Position numbers and translations under genes: made by a program. From Pseudomonas sp. LS-2 (GTDB lineage: Bacteria; Pseudomonadota; Gammaproteobacteria; Pseudomonadales; Pseudomonadaceae), in NCBI RefSeq assembly GCF_003605735.1, contig NZ_QXTJ01000008.1:263624-300122 (forward strand): a stretch of DNA of 36,499 bases, in the 5' to 3' direction. The notes under the pieces are model-generated. The model was not told the origin of the DNA, did not search any database, and saw only the letters and a list, made by a program, of their open reading frames with translations. Every line of letters begins with the position of its first letter. The first letter of the stretch is position 1. Positions 1 through 7,978 of this stretch are shown here, piece after piece.

Positions 1-540
1 TACCCGGCCATCGTGCCGTTGCTGCCCACCGGTGCCGACGCCAGCGCGCCGCACCTGACCTGGGACGACACGCCGTTCGAGAAGGGCGCGGGGACATTCT
101 TTGAAATCGCCGGGTGCTACAAGCGCTATCACTGCCCGCTGTCGCGAACGATCTATCTGGGCCAGCCGCCCAAGCATTTCATCGAGGGCGAAAAGGCCGT
201 CGTCGAAGGCATCGCTGCCGGGCTGGACGCGGCCAGGCCGGGCAACACCACCGGCGACATCGCCAGGGCGTTCTTCGGTGTGCTGGAGAAATTCGGCATC
301 CATAAAGACAGCCGCTGTGGCTACCCGATCGGTATCAGCTATCCGCCTGACTGGGGCGAGCGCACCATGAGCCTGCGCCCGAGCGACACCAGCGTGTTGC
401 AGGCCGGCATGACGTTCCACTTCATGCCGGGGCTCTGGATGGACGACTGGGGGTTGGAGATCACCGAGAGCATCCTGATCACCGAAACCGGCGTGGAAAC
501 CCTGTGCAACGTGCCGCGTCAGTTGTTCGTGAAGGATTGA
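1..540 (+). CDS. doeA: Ectoine hydrolase DoeA (EutD), 5'-truncated by the window
   Basis: C-terminal part of a peptidase M24-fold (creatinase/Xaa-Pro dipeptidase-like) enzyme. The frame is open from base 1, so the real start lies outside the window; the GTG at 13 is an internal valine. Family knowledge: DoeA opens the ectoine ring to N-acetyl-diaminobutyrate, which DoeB then deacetylates. Seen: the stretch GISYPPDWGERTMSLRP followed by MTFHFMPGLWMDDWGLEITES, which is characteristic of DoeA rather than of generic aminopeptidases. The usual M24 GHGIG histidine motif is replaced here by a GYPIGISYPP segment, and the EITES glutamate is kept. The stop is 3 nt from the start of the next gene, so the two are surely one operon and substrate channelling of the pathway is consistent. 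Cytoplasmic. Confidence 0.88.
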   Translation, partial: YPAIVPLLPTGADASAPHLTWDDTPFEKGAGTFFEIAGCYKRYHCPLSRTIYLGQPPKHFIEGEKAVVEGIAAGLDAARPGNTTGDIARAFFGVLEKFGIHKDSRCGYPIGISYPPDWGERTMSLRPSDTSVLQAGMTFHFMPGLWMDDWGLEITESILITETGVETLCNVPRQLFVKD

Positions 541-543
541 CCG

Positions 544-1545
544 ATGAACGATCTCACCGATAACCCGATCAGCGCGACCGTCGATTTCAGCCTCGACGGC
601 GTGCAGCACGGTTTCCTGAAACTGCCGTATTCCCGGGACGATTCAGCCTGGGGCGCGGTGATGATTCCGGTCACCGTGATCAAGCGAGGTCAGGGGCCGA
701 CCGCCCTGTTGACCGGGGGCAACCACGGCGATGAATACGAAGGCCCGGTGGCGCTGAGCAAACTGGCGCAGCGCCTGAGCGCCGAAGAGGTCAGCGGGCG
801 GGTGATCATCATCCCGTTCATGAACACACCAGCGTTTCAGGCCGGTCGGCGCACGTCGCCCATCGACAAAGGCAACCTCAATCGCAGCTTTCCCGGCAAG
901 CCCGACGGCACGGTCACCGAGAAAATTGCCGACTATTTTCGGCGCAGCTTATTGCCGCTGGCAGACATCGTGCTGGACATCCATTCCGGTGGTCGGACCC
1001 TGGACTTTCTGCCGTTCGCCGCCTGCCATGTGCTGCCGGACAAACATCAGCAAGCGCAGTGCGAGGCGGGGATGCAAGCGTTCAACGCGCCATACAGCAT
1101 GCGCATGCTGGAACTCGATGCGGGTGCGATGTACGACACTGCCGCCGAGCAGCAAGGCAAGGTGTTCGTGACCACGGAACTGGGGGGCGGCGGTTCATCC
1201 AGCGCCCGCAGCGTGGCGATTGCCGAACGCGGCGTGCGCAATCTGTTGGTTCACGCCGGGATTGTGCAAGGCGAGATCGAACGCCGTCCGACGGTGATGC
1301 TGGACATGCCCGATGGCAGCTGCTTCGTGGCCAGCGAGCACGACGGCCTGCTGGAAATGTGCCGCGACCTGGGGGATCAGGTGCGCAAGGGAGAGGTGAT
1401 TGCCCGCATTCACGACATCAAGCGCACGGGGGCGGCGCCGGTGGAATACCGTGCAGGGCGTGATGGATTGCTGGCGGCCCGGCATTTTCCGGGGCTGGTG
1501 CAGTGTGGGGATACCGTGGCGGTGGTGGCCGAGGTGATCAGTTGA
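544..1545 (+). CDS. doeB: N2-acetyl-L-2,4-diaminobutanoate deacetylase DoeB (EutE)
   Basis: 333-residue zinc-dependent deacylase of the AstE/AspA (succinylglutamate desuccinylase/aspartoacylase) family. Zinc ligands are visible as H61-x-x-E64 in GGNHGDEYEG and H147 in DIHSGG. The likely catalytic glutamate is E212 in TTELGGGG, and the substrate-binding NLNRSFPG motif sits at about 111-118. Family knowledge: DoeB removes acetate from the ectoine-hydrolase product to give diaminobutyrate. The ATG follows the doeA stop by 3 nt, so the two genes are probably translationally coupled. The C-terminal 90 residues form the usual beta-rich cap, including EHDGLLEMCRDLGDQVRKGE. It is the last gene of its operon; a REP doublet and then the convergent pbpG follow. 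A general AspA-like deacylase is the alternative, but the doeA neighbour makes DoeB much more likely. Confidence 0.9.
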   Translation: MNDLTDNPISATVDFSLDGVQHGFLKLPYSRDDSAWGAVMIPVTVIKRGQGPTALLTGGNHGDEYEGPVALSKLAQRLSAEEVSGRVIIIPFMNTPAFQAGRRTSPIDKGNLNRSFPGKPDGTVTEKIADYFRRSLLPLADIVLDIHSGGRTLDFLPFAACHVLPDKHQQAQCEAGMQAFNAPYSMRMLELDAGAMYDTAAEQQGKVFVTTELGGGGSSSARSVAIAERGVRNLLVHAGIVQGEIERRPTVMLDMPDGSCFVASEHDGLLEMCRDLGDQVRKGEVIARIHDIKRTGAAPVEYRAGRDGLLAARHFPGLVQCGDTVAVVAEVIS

Positions 1546-1556
1546 AACCCTGCCAG

Positions 1557-1645
1557 GTGCGCGTGAGCTTGCTCGCGATTCGCCGTATCAGACGTTGTTG
1601 TACTGACTGAAGAACCGCCATCGCGAGCAAACACACTCCTACCGT
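1557..1645. repeat. REP doublet (REPIN-like) between doeB and pbpG
   Basis: Two inverted 24-nt arms, 1557-1580 and the complement of 1620-1643, agree at about 18 positions and share the core TTGCTCGCGAT exactly. They are separated by about 40 nt. The core GAGC(A/T)(A/T)GCTCGCGA is the common extragenic palindrome core of fluorescens-group Pseudomonas. The location between convergent genes fits a REPIN. No RAYT transposase is in the window. Confidence 0.7.
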
Positions 1646-1668
1646 ATTGCGGCCGCTCAGGCCGCAAT
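1646..1668. terminator. Perfect 9-bp hairpin between convergent doeB and pbpG
   Basis: ATTGCGGCC, a 5-nt loop, then GGCCGCAAT. It lies 9 nt after the pbpG stop on the minus strand and about 100 nt after doeB. There is no T-run on either side, so termination is only inferred from position; it might instead be a transcript-stabilising stem. Confidence 0.4.
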
Positions 1669-1676
1669 CAAACGCG

Positions 1677-2612
1677 TCAATCCGACGCCTGAAGCCCTTT
1701 CTGCTTCATCACCAGATTCTTTTCCTTCTTGTACTGCAACGCCACTTCCGGCGCCGGACCGCTCTTGCCGGTTTCCATCCACAGGCGCATGCGGCTGGCG
1801 TCGGCGAAGTGGGTGTACTTGCCGAACGCGTCGAGGATCACCACCGACACCTGACGGTTGGCCATACTGGTCAGCAGCACCAGACAGTGCCCGGCCTGAT
1901 TGGTGAAACCGGTCTTGGTCAGCTTGATGTCCCAGTTCGACTTGCGCACCAGATGGTCAGTGTTGCTGAAACCCAGGGTGTAAGTCGGCTTGCGGAAGGT
2001 CACGGTCTTTTCCGGGGTGGTGCTCAGCTCGCTCAGCATCGGGTAATTGCGTGCCGCCAGCGCCAGCTTGGTCAGGTCGCGCGCGGTCGAGACGTTGAAC
2101 ACCGACAGCCCGGTGGGCTCCATGTACACGGTATGGCTCATGCCCAGCGCCTTGGCCTTGGCGTTCATCGCCTTGATGAACGCCGGATAGCCGCCCGGAT
2201 AGCTGTGGGCCAGGCTCGCCGCCGCACGGTTCTCCGAGGACATCAGGGTAATGAGCAGCATGTCGTGGCGATTCAGTTCACTGCCCAGCTTGACCCTGGA
2301 AAACACGCCCTTCATTTCGGCGGTCTGAGAGATGTCGACCTTGATCATCTCGTCCATCGGCAGCTTGGCATCGAGCGTGACCATGGCCGTCATCAGTTTT
2401 GTCACTGAAGCGATCGGCACGATCACGTCAGGGTTACTCGAATACAGCACCTGACCGGATTTGAGGTCGGTGATCATCGCGCTGCCGGAGGCCAGATGAA
2501 GATTGGCCGGATCACGATTGAAGGCAGCAGGTTCGTTCGCAAGTACACCGGTGGACAGTGCGGCGCCTGTCAGAGCAAATATCAGGCTGATAAGTGATGT
2601 GCGAATTTTCAA
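1677..2612 (-). CDS. pbpG: D-alanyl-D-alanine endopeptidase PBP7 (PbpG)
   Basis: Low-molecular-mass penicillin-binding protein (peptidase S11) that cleaves D-Ala-meso-DAP cross-links in periplasmic peptidoglycan. Seen, numbering from the TTG at 2612: a signal peptide in residues 1-26 ([14 protein letters not shown], cleavage near VLANEP), the active-site S69-V-T-K72, S-E-N at 126-128 and K-T-G at 233-235. Length (311 aa) fits PBP7. Two TTG codons could start it, at 2618 and 2612. I prefer 2612, because a GTGAG-like site is about 8 nt upstream of it and the signal peptide then begins MKIR. It stands alone, convergent with doeB and divergent from the next gene across a 282-nt spacer. Alternative: another S11 DD-peptidase, but the length and motif spacing point to PbpG. 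Confidence 0.88.
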   Translation of the reverse strand: MKIRTSLISLIFALTGAALSTGVLANEPAAFNRDPANLHLASGSAMITDLKSGQVLYSSNPDVIVPIASVTKLMTAMVTLDAKLPMDEMIKVDISQTAEMKGVFSRVKLGSELNRHDMLLITLMSSENRAAASLAHSYPGGYPAFIKAMNAKAKALGMSHTVYMEPTGLSVFNVSTARDLTKLALAARNYPMLSELSTTPEKTVTFRKPTYTLGFSNTDHLVRKSNWDIKLTKTGFTNQAGHCLVLLTSMANRQVSVVILDAFGKYTHFADASRMRLWMETGKSGPAPEVALQYKKEKNLVMKQKGLQASD

Positions 2613-2894
2613 GAGCAAAGCTCACTATTAATGAGAGATAGCGTGGAAGGTCGAACTTTTCTCAAGAACGACAACAAGATCGGCGCATTTTAGGAGCATG
2701 TTTCCAATGATGTCGATGGGGGCCGGCGGCCGTTTGAGCAATAAAAGCGGTGCGTATGGCATTCGTTCAGGTTGGTGATGGAAAAACCCTGTATTTAAAC
2801 CGGTGGCCTCGATATTCATGGCACTTGCGCCGGTCACCGATTAGCATTCCACGCCATCCAAACCTGTCCCTCACATTGACCTAGGAGTTGCGCA

Positions 2895-3455
2895 ATGCCC
2901 AAGGGTTTTATCAGCAAGGATTACGCTGCGTTGGTAGTGGTCGCGGCGATCGTTGCGGTGCTCTTGCTCGTGACTGGGCTGTTCGTGAAACCCTCCGACT
3001 GGGCCGGCTGGATTCAGGCCATCGGCTTGATGGTCGGCCTGATGATCGCGATCAGCGTGCCGGCGATCCAGCGTCGCCAGGACCAGATCGCACAGCAGAA
3101 GGAGGTCCGTGCCCGTGAAACCGGATATTCCCGACGCATGCAATACCTGTGCGGCGAGCTCAACGAAATGCTGGCGAAGATCACCGTCAATCTGGTGCAC
3201 CTGCGCGCTTCCGACCGCCATCGTCTGCAACGCACGCTGGAAGACTACCTGCATCGCCTGTTCGAATCCCACAAGCTGGATCAGAACGACGACCGCGTGG
3301 TCATCGCTCACGAACTGCGCCTGGTTGCCAACGACATGATCGAGGAACTCGAAAGCGGCCGTTCAGATCGCGTCGTGCTCGGCGCACTGGAAAAACGCCT
3401 GCAGAAACTCGCCCACCGCTGCCAGGTCAACGCCACCCTCGCCGAACGCGCGTGA
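2895..3455 (+). CDS. Conserved hypothetical two-TM inner membrane protein
   Basis: 186 residues. I do not recognise a named family. Seen: two hydrophobic segments, about 11-28 (ALVVVAAIVAVLLLVTGLF) and about 38-57 (IQAIGLMVGLMIAISVPAI), joined by a short loop. These are followed by a long soluble, charged, probably helical tail (60-186) that ends in LEKRLQKLAHRCQVNATLAERA. By the positive-inside rule the basic tail (RRQDQIAQQKEVRARE) is cytoplasmic. The ATG is preceded by TAGGAG at a proper distance. It is a single gene with its own upstream region, divergent from pbpG. Codon use resembles the neighbours, so it looks like a core-genome gene. Confidence 0.75.
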   Translation: MPKGFISKDYAALVVVAAIVAVLLLVTGLFVKPSDWAGWIQAIGLMVGLMIAISVPAIQRRQDQIAQQKEVRARETGYSRRMQYLCGELNEMLAKITVNLVHLRASDRHRLQRTLEDYLHRLFESHKLDQNDDRVVIAHELRLVANDMIEELESGRSDRVVLGALEKRLQKLAHRCQVNATLAERA

Positions 3456-3516
3456 GTCGCTCTCCATTCGGGGAGGTGAGGCAGATACGTCCGGTGTCCG
3501 GCAAAAGAAACAGGCA

Positions 3517-3546
3517 AAAAAAAGCCCGCGTCAGGGGATGCGGGCT
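3517..3546 (-). terminator. Intrinsic terminator of the 60-codon gene
   Basis: AGCCCGC, loop, GCGGGCT, with a run of eight A on the + strand side at 3517-3524. On the minus strand this is a stem followed by a T-run. It lies about 50 nt past the stop of the minus-strand gene at 3599. It could also slow + strand transcription from the 2895 gene. Confidence 0.8.
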
Positions 3547-3598
3547 AAAGGGAAGTGCGGAGCAACGCACGATTACAGGGAATAGCGAAATTCAGTTC

Positions 3599-3781
3599 TC
3601 AGCTATTGAGCTGACGAGTCTCCAACCGCTGCGACAGTTCCTGCGCAGCCGGCAACGAAAGAAGCGGACCACTGACGGGCTCACCGTTCTGCACGAGGTA
3701 CCAGCACGCCAACAGACCGCGCTCACGAAGCTGTGCGGGGACTGCGCTGCCAACTACCGACATGATTTGAACCTTGGTCAT
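3599..3781 (-). CDS. Small conserved hypothetical protein, 60 aa
   Basis: A 60-codon gene beginning MTKVQIMSVVGSAVPAQLRE. The ATG at 3781 is chosen because GGAGG lies 5 nt upstream. In-frame starts further up (3796 and 3793) would put that site inside the coding sequence. No signal peptide. A central WYLVQNGEPVSGP segment and a helical end (SLPAAQELSQRLETRQ) suggest a small alpha/beta domain. A good ribosome site and a strong terminator right behind it support a real, monocistronic gene. Function unknown; I do not recognise a Pfam family. Confidence 0.65.
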   Translation of the reverse strand: MTKVQIMSVVGSAVPAQLRERGLLACWYLVQNGEPVSGPLLSLPAAQELSQRLETRQLNS

Positions 3782-3973
3782 AAATGCCTCCATCAATCTA
3801 TGGCGCTACTTTACGACCGGATCGCAACGAGCAGAAATCACTGCGCTCGATAGTCGTCATTGATGCGCAGGACGTCAGGTTTTGCACAGAAGGCTGGAAG
3901 GAAAAGAACAACGGATCACAACTTGGGACATTGTGCCCTGCACAGGTACGGCGTAATGCCGATCCCGGAAACG

Positions 3974-4000
3974 ACGACCCCGCCTGTTGGGCGGGGTCGT
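3974..4000 (-). terminator. Hairpin downstream of the Pro/Tyr-rich protein gene
   Basis: An 11-bp perfect stem (ACGACCCCGCC with GGCGGGGTCGT) around a short loop, 37 nt after the stop of the minus-strand gene at 4037. The minus-strand flank is CGTTTCC, so the T-run is weak. Confidence 0.6.
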
Positions 4001-4036
4001 GTATTCAGCAGTCTGGTCTGGGATGGAGGGGCGCTG

Positions 4037-4402
4037 TTACCAGCGGCCACCACCATGATAATACCCAGGAGGTGGGCCGTAAGGGCGTGGCGGGCCATAG
4101 TAACGAGGGCCATAAACCACCGGGCGCTCGACCACATAGGCAGGTTGATAATAAACAGGTGGCGGTGGTGGCGCGTAATACACAGGCGCCGGCGCGACAT
4201 AAACTGGGGCAGGTGCTGCGTACACCGGAGCAGGGGCCGCATACACAGGGCCGGAAGCCACTGCTGCGCCAACCACGCCGCCGACGACTGCGCCGATCAC
4301 TGCCGCTCCACCCCAGCCTGGACCGCCGCCATGGGCTTCAGCCTGGCCTGCAAGGGCGAGGGCACCTAACAACAAGGCAACCTTGGGGATGTGACGAATC
4401 AT
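4037..4402 (-). CDS. Secreted Pro/Tyr-rich repeat protein with a glycine zipper
   Basis: 121 residues. Seen: a Sec signal peptide (1-23, LLLGALALAGQAEA), a glycine-zipper-like segment (GGAAVIGAVVGGVVGAAVASG, about 31-51) of the kind that packs in membranes, then a low-complexity tail. The tail has four to five copies of PVY(A/V/Y)APAP, a PPPPP run at about 78-82 and several YGP/YYGPP units. It ends in a His/Gly-rich HGGGRW. Such proteins are usually exported envelope proteins of unknown role in Pseudomonas. The gene is alone, with a hairpin terminator behind it and a 226-nt spacer before the divergent aroE-like gene. Function cannot be inferred further. Confidence 0.75.
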   Translation of the reverse strand: MIRHIPKVALLLGALALAGQAEAHGGGPGWGGAAVIGAVVGGVVGAAVASGPVYAAPAPVYAAPAPVYVAPAPVYYAPPPPPVYYQPAYVVERPVVYGPRYYGPPRPYGPPPGYYHGGGRW

Positions 4403-4628
4403 GACTGTTCCTCGGTGTTCAGTCCCGTTGTCGCGAGCCTGCGTTACGCTCAGGCACTGCCACGGGATAACTACTCAGACAACGGGTTTCGAAATATCTG
4501 CGAAGCCGCTGCGTAAATTTTGTGTAAGGTATTCGACGACATTGATGACAATTGCCCCGGCCAGCGCCGCAAGCAACTGAATTCTACGCCTTTATCAAGG
4601 CGTCACCTATTACCGTTGAGGAGATTTC

Positions 4629-5441
4629 ATGTCCGTCACTGCAAGCAAGGAGACTGTCCTGTGCATGTCTCTCGCGGGTCGTCCCGGCAACTTCGGTGTG
4701 CGCTTTCATAATCATCTGTATCAACAACTGGGCCTGAACTTCTATTACAAGGCCTTCTCACCGAGCGACTTGCCAGCGGCCATCGCCGGGATGCGTTCGC
4801 TGGGTATTCGCGGCTGCGGCGTGTCGATGCCGTTCAAGGAAGACTGCATTGCCCTGATCGACGAGATGGACCCTTCGGCCGCGGCGATCCAGTCGATCAA
4901 CACCATCGTCAACACCGAAGGCCATCTCAAGGCCTATAACACCGACTACATCGCGGTGGCGCAACTGGTCGAAACCCATGCCGTGCCACGCACCCGCTTC
5001 GCCTTGCGTGGCAGCGGCGGAATGGCCAAGGCCGTGGCCTGCGCCATGCGCGATGCCGGGTTCACCGATGGGCTTATCGTGGCCCGCAATGAACAGGCGG
5101 GCAGGGCCCTGGCCCAGACCTGCGGCTTCGAGTGGCAGCCTGACCTGGGGGACGAGCGCCCGCCATTGCTGGTCAATGTGACCCCGTTAGGGATGATGGG
5201 CGATCAGGCCGATAGGTTGGCGTTCGACGCCTGCGCCATTGAGGCCGCAGACACTGCGTTCGACGTGGTCGCCAGTCCAGCCCGCACGCCGTTCATTCAA
5301 CAGGCGGAAAAGTACGGCAAACGCTTGATCACTGGCGATCAGGTCGCCGCGATTCAGGCGCTGGAGCAGTTCATTCTTTATACCGGCGTGACGCCGACCG
5401 AGGAGCAATACCAGGCGGCTGCGGCGTTCGCCCGGGGGTGA
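4629..5441 (+). CDS. Shikimate dehydrogenase-like protein (AroE paralogue)
   Basis: 270 residues with the AroE two-domain plan. The N-terminal substrate domain keeps the catalytic pair K70 (GVSMPFK) and D106 (YNTDY). The Rossmann dinucleotide-binding motif is GSGGMAKAV at 128-136. The N-terminal region reads SLAGRPGNFGVRFHN instead of the SxS substrate motif (usual G-x-P-x-x-H-S-x-S-P-x-x-H-N) that holds the shikimate carboxylate in true AroE. The NADP-selecting NRT motif is ARNE here. These differences place it with the SDH-like group (such as H. influenzae HI0607) rather than the biosynthetic AroE, so the substrate is uncertain. TTGAGGAGATTTC gives a strong ribosome site for the ATG. A 7-bp hairpin (ACGCCTT/AAGGCGT, 4586-4603) precedes it. 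Confidence 0.8.
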   Translation: MSVTASKETVLCMSLAGRPGNFGVRFHNHLYQQLGLNFYYKAFSPSDLPAAIAGMRSLGIRGCGVSMPFKEDCIALIDEMDPSAAAIQSINTIVNTEGHLKAYNTDYIAVAQLVETHAVPRTRFALRGSGGMAKAVACAMRDAGFTDGLIVARNEQAGRALAQTCGFEWQPDLGDERPPLLVNVTPLGMMGDQADRLAFDACAIEAADTAFDVVASPARTPFIQQAEKYGKRLITGDQVAAIQALEQFILYTGVTPTEEQYQAAAAFARG

Positions 5442-5453
5442 AGCCGGGGGCAC

Positions 5454-5553
5454 CGGACTGCTTGAATCACCTGTAGCAGTCCGGTTTGCCGGCGGTGGCG
5501 CCATTCGAATCGCCACCGCCGGCAAACGGAACGCCGCCCGGCCGGACTGCTAC
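5454..5553. repeat. Large nested palindrome between convergent genes
   Basis: The core is a perfect 16-bp stem (5485-5500 with 5511-5526) around a 10-nt loop. Outside it, GTAGCAGTCCGG (5473-5484) pairs with CCGGACTGCTAC (5542-5553). A further CCGGACTGC at 5454-5462 can pair alternatively with 5476-5484. It sits exactly between the convergent aroE-like gene and yceH, so it may act as a bidirectional terminator or structured 3' end. No T-run is present. Confidence 0.6.
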
Positions 5554-5585
5554 CTTCAGTGCAAGTGCATGACCAGTCGCGCGGG

Positions 5586-6266
5586 TCACCCCTCAAGCTT
5601 CGCCAACCGCTCCTCCAGCAGCGCAAGCCGCGCTTCGAGTTCTTCGACCCGTTCCGCCAGCGCCGAGCTGCCACCGCTCGCGCGTTCGGAGGGGTTCTGC
5701 CGCGCCGCAAGTATCGCTTCCATGTCCGCCGGATCCCCCAAGGCATGCATGTAGCGATCCTCGCGCTGCCCGGCCTGTCTGGGAATCAGCACGGCCAGGC
5801 CTCGCCCGATCAACCGTTCAAGCTGATGGATAACCGCGTCGGTATCCTCAAAGTCATGCATGCGGTTACTGCGGGTCAGCAGTTCATTGACCGTCTGCGG
5901 GCCGCGCAAAAACAACAGGCCGGTGAGGATTAGCTGCGCGGGTACCAGTTCCAGCGTCTTGTCGACCCTGTGTTCATAACGGTCGGCGCGACTGCCCATC
6001 ACCAGACGGGTCAATTGCAGGCCTTCCAGCGCACGCAGGCTTTGCCCGACCTGGCCGGGGGTGAGGTTCATCACCGGTTCCCGACTGGTTTTCTGATTGC
6101 ACGCCAGTACCAGAGCGTTGAGGGTCAGCGGGTAGGTCTCGGGATTGGTCGCCTGCTTCTCGATGAGGCAACCCAGAATCCGTACTTCGGTGCTGTTCAG
6201 CTGCAGCGCCTTGGAGCCCGCGGCAGTGTTCTGGGCATCGTTCTCAAAATCCGGCTCGGTAGACAT
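5586..6266 (-). CDS. yceH: YceH family protein (UPF0502)
   Basis: 226 residues. The family has tandem winged-helix domains and unknown molecular role. Seen: the opening [31 protein letters not shown], the hallmark of YceH; a central [14 protein letters not shown] segment for the second winged helix; and a C-terminal coiled coil ([25 protein letters not shown], about 200-226). The ATG at 6266 (MSTEPDFEN) is preceded by AGGGAAA. Upstream in-frame codons up to 6362 lack a ribosome site and encode a non-family extension. It is divergent from the DUF1993 gene across 108 nt. Confidence 0.88.
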   Translation of the reverse strand: MSTEPDFENDAQNTAAGSKALQLNSTEVRILGCLIEKQATNPETYPLTLNALVLACNQKTSREPVMNLTPGQVGQSLRALEGLQLTRLVMGSRADRYEHRVDKTLELVPAQLILTGLLFLRGPQTVNELLTRSNRMHDFEDTDAVIHQLERLIGRGLAVLIPRQAGQREDRYMHALGDPADMEAILAARQNPSERASGGSSALAERVEELEARLALLEERLAKLEG

Positions 6267-6374
6267 GGCGCTTTCCCTAAGCGTTGAAAAGGCTATGAGG
6301 GTAGGGGCTGGATGAGGTAAAAGACAAGCCGCGTTCGCATGCTCTCCATGTGACCTCATCAATCAGGAACTGCC

Positions 6375-6884
6375 ATGACTATTTCCCTGTACGCCGCTTC
6401 GATTCCTGTCTTCAAGCAAATGCTCACTGCACTGGGTGCTGTTCTGGCCAAGGGCGAGGCTCACGCGACTGCCAGGAACATCCAGCCGGACGCCTTGCTG
6501 CAAGCGCGCCTGTTCCCGGACATGTTCCCGCTGGTACGTCAGGTGCAGATCGCCGTGGACTTCGCCAAAGGCGCCGGCGCACGTCTGTCCGGTATCGAGC
6601 CGCCAAAATACGAAGACACCGAAACCACCTTCGCCGAGCTGCAAGCCCTGCTGACCAAGGTGCTGGCGTTCCTCGATACCGTGACCCCCGAACAGGTCAA
6701 CGGCAACGAAGAGCGTGAAATCGTGCTGCGTCCAGGCACCGACAAGGAAAAGCGTCTGAGCACTCAGACCTACCTGCTGCACTATTCGCTGCCGCAGTTC
6801 TTCTTCCACGTCACCACCACCTACGACCTGCTGCGCCACAATGGCGTGGAAGTCGGCAAGCGCGACTACATGGGCAGTTACTAA
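6375..6884 (+). CDS. DUF1993 domain protein (DinB-like four-helix fold)
   Basis: 169 residues, the typical length and layout of DUF1993. It starts ISLYAASIPVFKQMLTALGAVLAKGEAHA, has the conserved central RLFPDMFPLVRQVQIAVDFAKG, and ends in LPQFFFHVTTTYDLLRHNGVEVGKRDYMG. The family is predicted to share the DinB/YfiT helical bundle; H147 in FFHVTTTYDLLRHNG is the type of residue that could bind metal, but this is inference. Cytoplasmic, no signal peptide. TCAGGAACTGCC precedes the ATG. Monocistronic, with a GC hairpin (6923-6949) behind it. Confidence 0.85.
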   Translation: MTISLYAASIPVFKQMLTALGAVLAKGEAHATARNIQPDALLQARLFPDMFPLVRQVQIAVDFAKGAGARLSGIEPPKYEDTETTFAELQALLTKVLAFLDTVTPEQVNGNEEREIVLRPGTDKEKRLSTQTYLLHYSLPQFFFHVTTTYDLLRHNGVEVGKRDYMGSY

Positions 6885-6922
6885 GCGATCATGCAGTGAT
6901 CGGACCCAGCGTCTGATCCGGC

Positions 6923-6949
6923 CCGCCGTCTGAACCCTTCAGGCGGCGG
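6923..6949 (+). terminator. GC-rich hairpin after the DUF1993 gene
   Basis: CCGCCGTCTGAA paired with TTCAGGCGGCGG with one G-T pair, loop CCC. No T-run on either strand, so termination is inferred only from position between convergent genes. Confidence 0.4.
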
Positions 6950-7052
6950 CCCGCGCACTTATGCATCGATCGCCACTCTTAGATGATCTGGCCGTCACGA
7001 TCCCGCAGGCCGGGCGGCTGGTGACGCTGTTCGCTTTTACCGTGGCCCGCTT

Positions 7053-7949
7053 CTAATCGGTAAATAGCTGGCGTCGGGCGCCTTCGGTGATCGCAATAAT
7101 GCCGGGGTGCTTGACCTTGCGCTCAACCGAGATCGCGTAAAACGACTCGGTCACGGCGTCAGTCTGCCCGATCAGCTCGACGTCGTACTGCTCCATCACC
7201 TCATCGGCGATCACGCTCGGTGCGATGAAAATCCCGCTGCCGGATTTGCCAAACGCTTTCATCAAGGCGCTGTCATCGAACTCGCCCACGATCTTGGGCT
7301 GCACGTTCTGTTCGGCGAACCAGCGCATCAAGCGGCTGCGCACCACGGTCTGCTGGCCCGGGATCAGCAACGGCGCGCCCTGCATGCCATGGGGGAAATT
7401 CTGCCCATAGGCTTTTGCCAGCGCAGCGGTGGCAAAAAAGCTCACGCCACATTCGCCCAGTTTCTGGCTATAGCCTTTAATGTCCAGATGGCTCGGCATT
7501 GGGCTGTCGGAGATCACCAGATCCAGGCGCTGAATCGCCAGATCCGCCAACAGCCTCTCAAGCTGGTCTTCGCGGCATGTGATGCGGATCGGCTCGCTCA
7601 ATTCCATGGTCGGCGCGATCAGACGATAGACGATGGATTTGGGGACTACGTCCGCCACACCCACACGAAACAGGATGTGTTGTTCGTCCGGCTGTGCGCG
7701 CAGGACGGCCTCAAGTTCGTTGCCCAGCTGAAACATCTGCTCGGCATAGGGAAGGGCAACACGACCGGTTTCCGTCAGCTCCAGTTGGCGACCGACCCGT
7801 TTGAACAACTCCACGCCGTAGGTCTGTTCCAGCAGGCTGATTTGCCCGCTGATGGTCTGAGGCGTGAGGTTCAGTTGCTCACAGGCGCGTACGATGCTGC
7901 CGGTCTTGGCCACCACCCAGAAGTAGTGCAGTTGGCGATAATTGAGCAT
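7053..7949 (-). CDS. nhaR: LysR-family transcriptional activator NhaR
   Basis: 298 residues (E. coli NhaR is of similar length). Seen: an N-terminal winged helix-turn-helix with TGSIVRACEQLNLTPQTISGQ at about 16-36, ending LFKRVGRQLELTETGR, then the LysR effector domain. The N-terminal LNYRQLHYFWVVAKTGS and the segment VGVADVVPKSIVYRLI are typical of NhaR. In E. coli it responds to sodium and alkaline pH and activates nhaA; the target here is unknown and no nhaA lies nearby. It is divergent from the TerC-family gene, sharing a 116-nt spacer with an inverted repeat (7960-7978). The usual LysR arrangement would make it self-regulating and possibly a regulator of terC. Confidence 0.9.
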   Translation of the reverse strand: MLNYRQLHYFWVVAKTGSIVRACEQLNLTPQTISGQISLLEQTYGVELFKRVGRQLELTETGRVALPYAEQMFQLGNELEAVLRAQPDEQHILFRVGVADVVPKSIVYRLIAPTMELSEPIRITCREDQLERLLADLAIQRLDLVISDSPMPSHLDIKGYSQKLGECGVSFFATAALAKAYGQNFPHGMQGAPLLIPGQQTVVRSRLMRWFAEQNVQPKIVGEFDDSALMKAFGKSGSGIFIAPSVIADEVMEQYDVELIGQTDAVTESFYAISVERKVKHPGIIAITEGARRQLFTD

Positions 7950-7959
7950 AAACGCCTCA

Positions 7960-7978
7960 CTTCGTGAAAACCGAAGTA
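7960..7978. promoter_or_regulatory. Inverted repeat, candidate NhaR operator
   Basis: ACTTCG-N7-CGAAGT, a perfect dyad starting 11 nt upstream of the nhaR ATG in the divergent nhaR/terC-family spacer. A looser CGAA...TTCG pair follows at about 7994-8016. The length fits a LysR-type (T-N11-A-like) operator. Assignment to NhaR is inferred from position. Confidence 0.45.

Noticed and set aside
6979..7060. A protein-like stretch on the minus strand (GHGKSEQRHQPPGLRDRDGQ) directly after nhaR in another frame
   Set aside because: It has no start codon and NhaR already has its normal length, so neither a gene nor a frameshifted extension can be supported. It could be a relic of a small gene.
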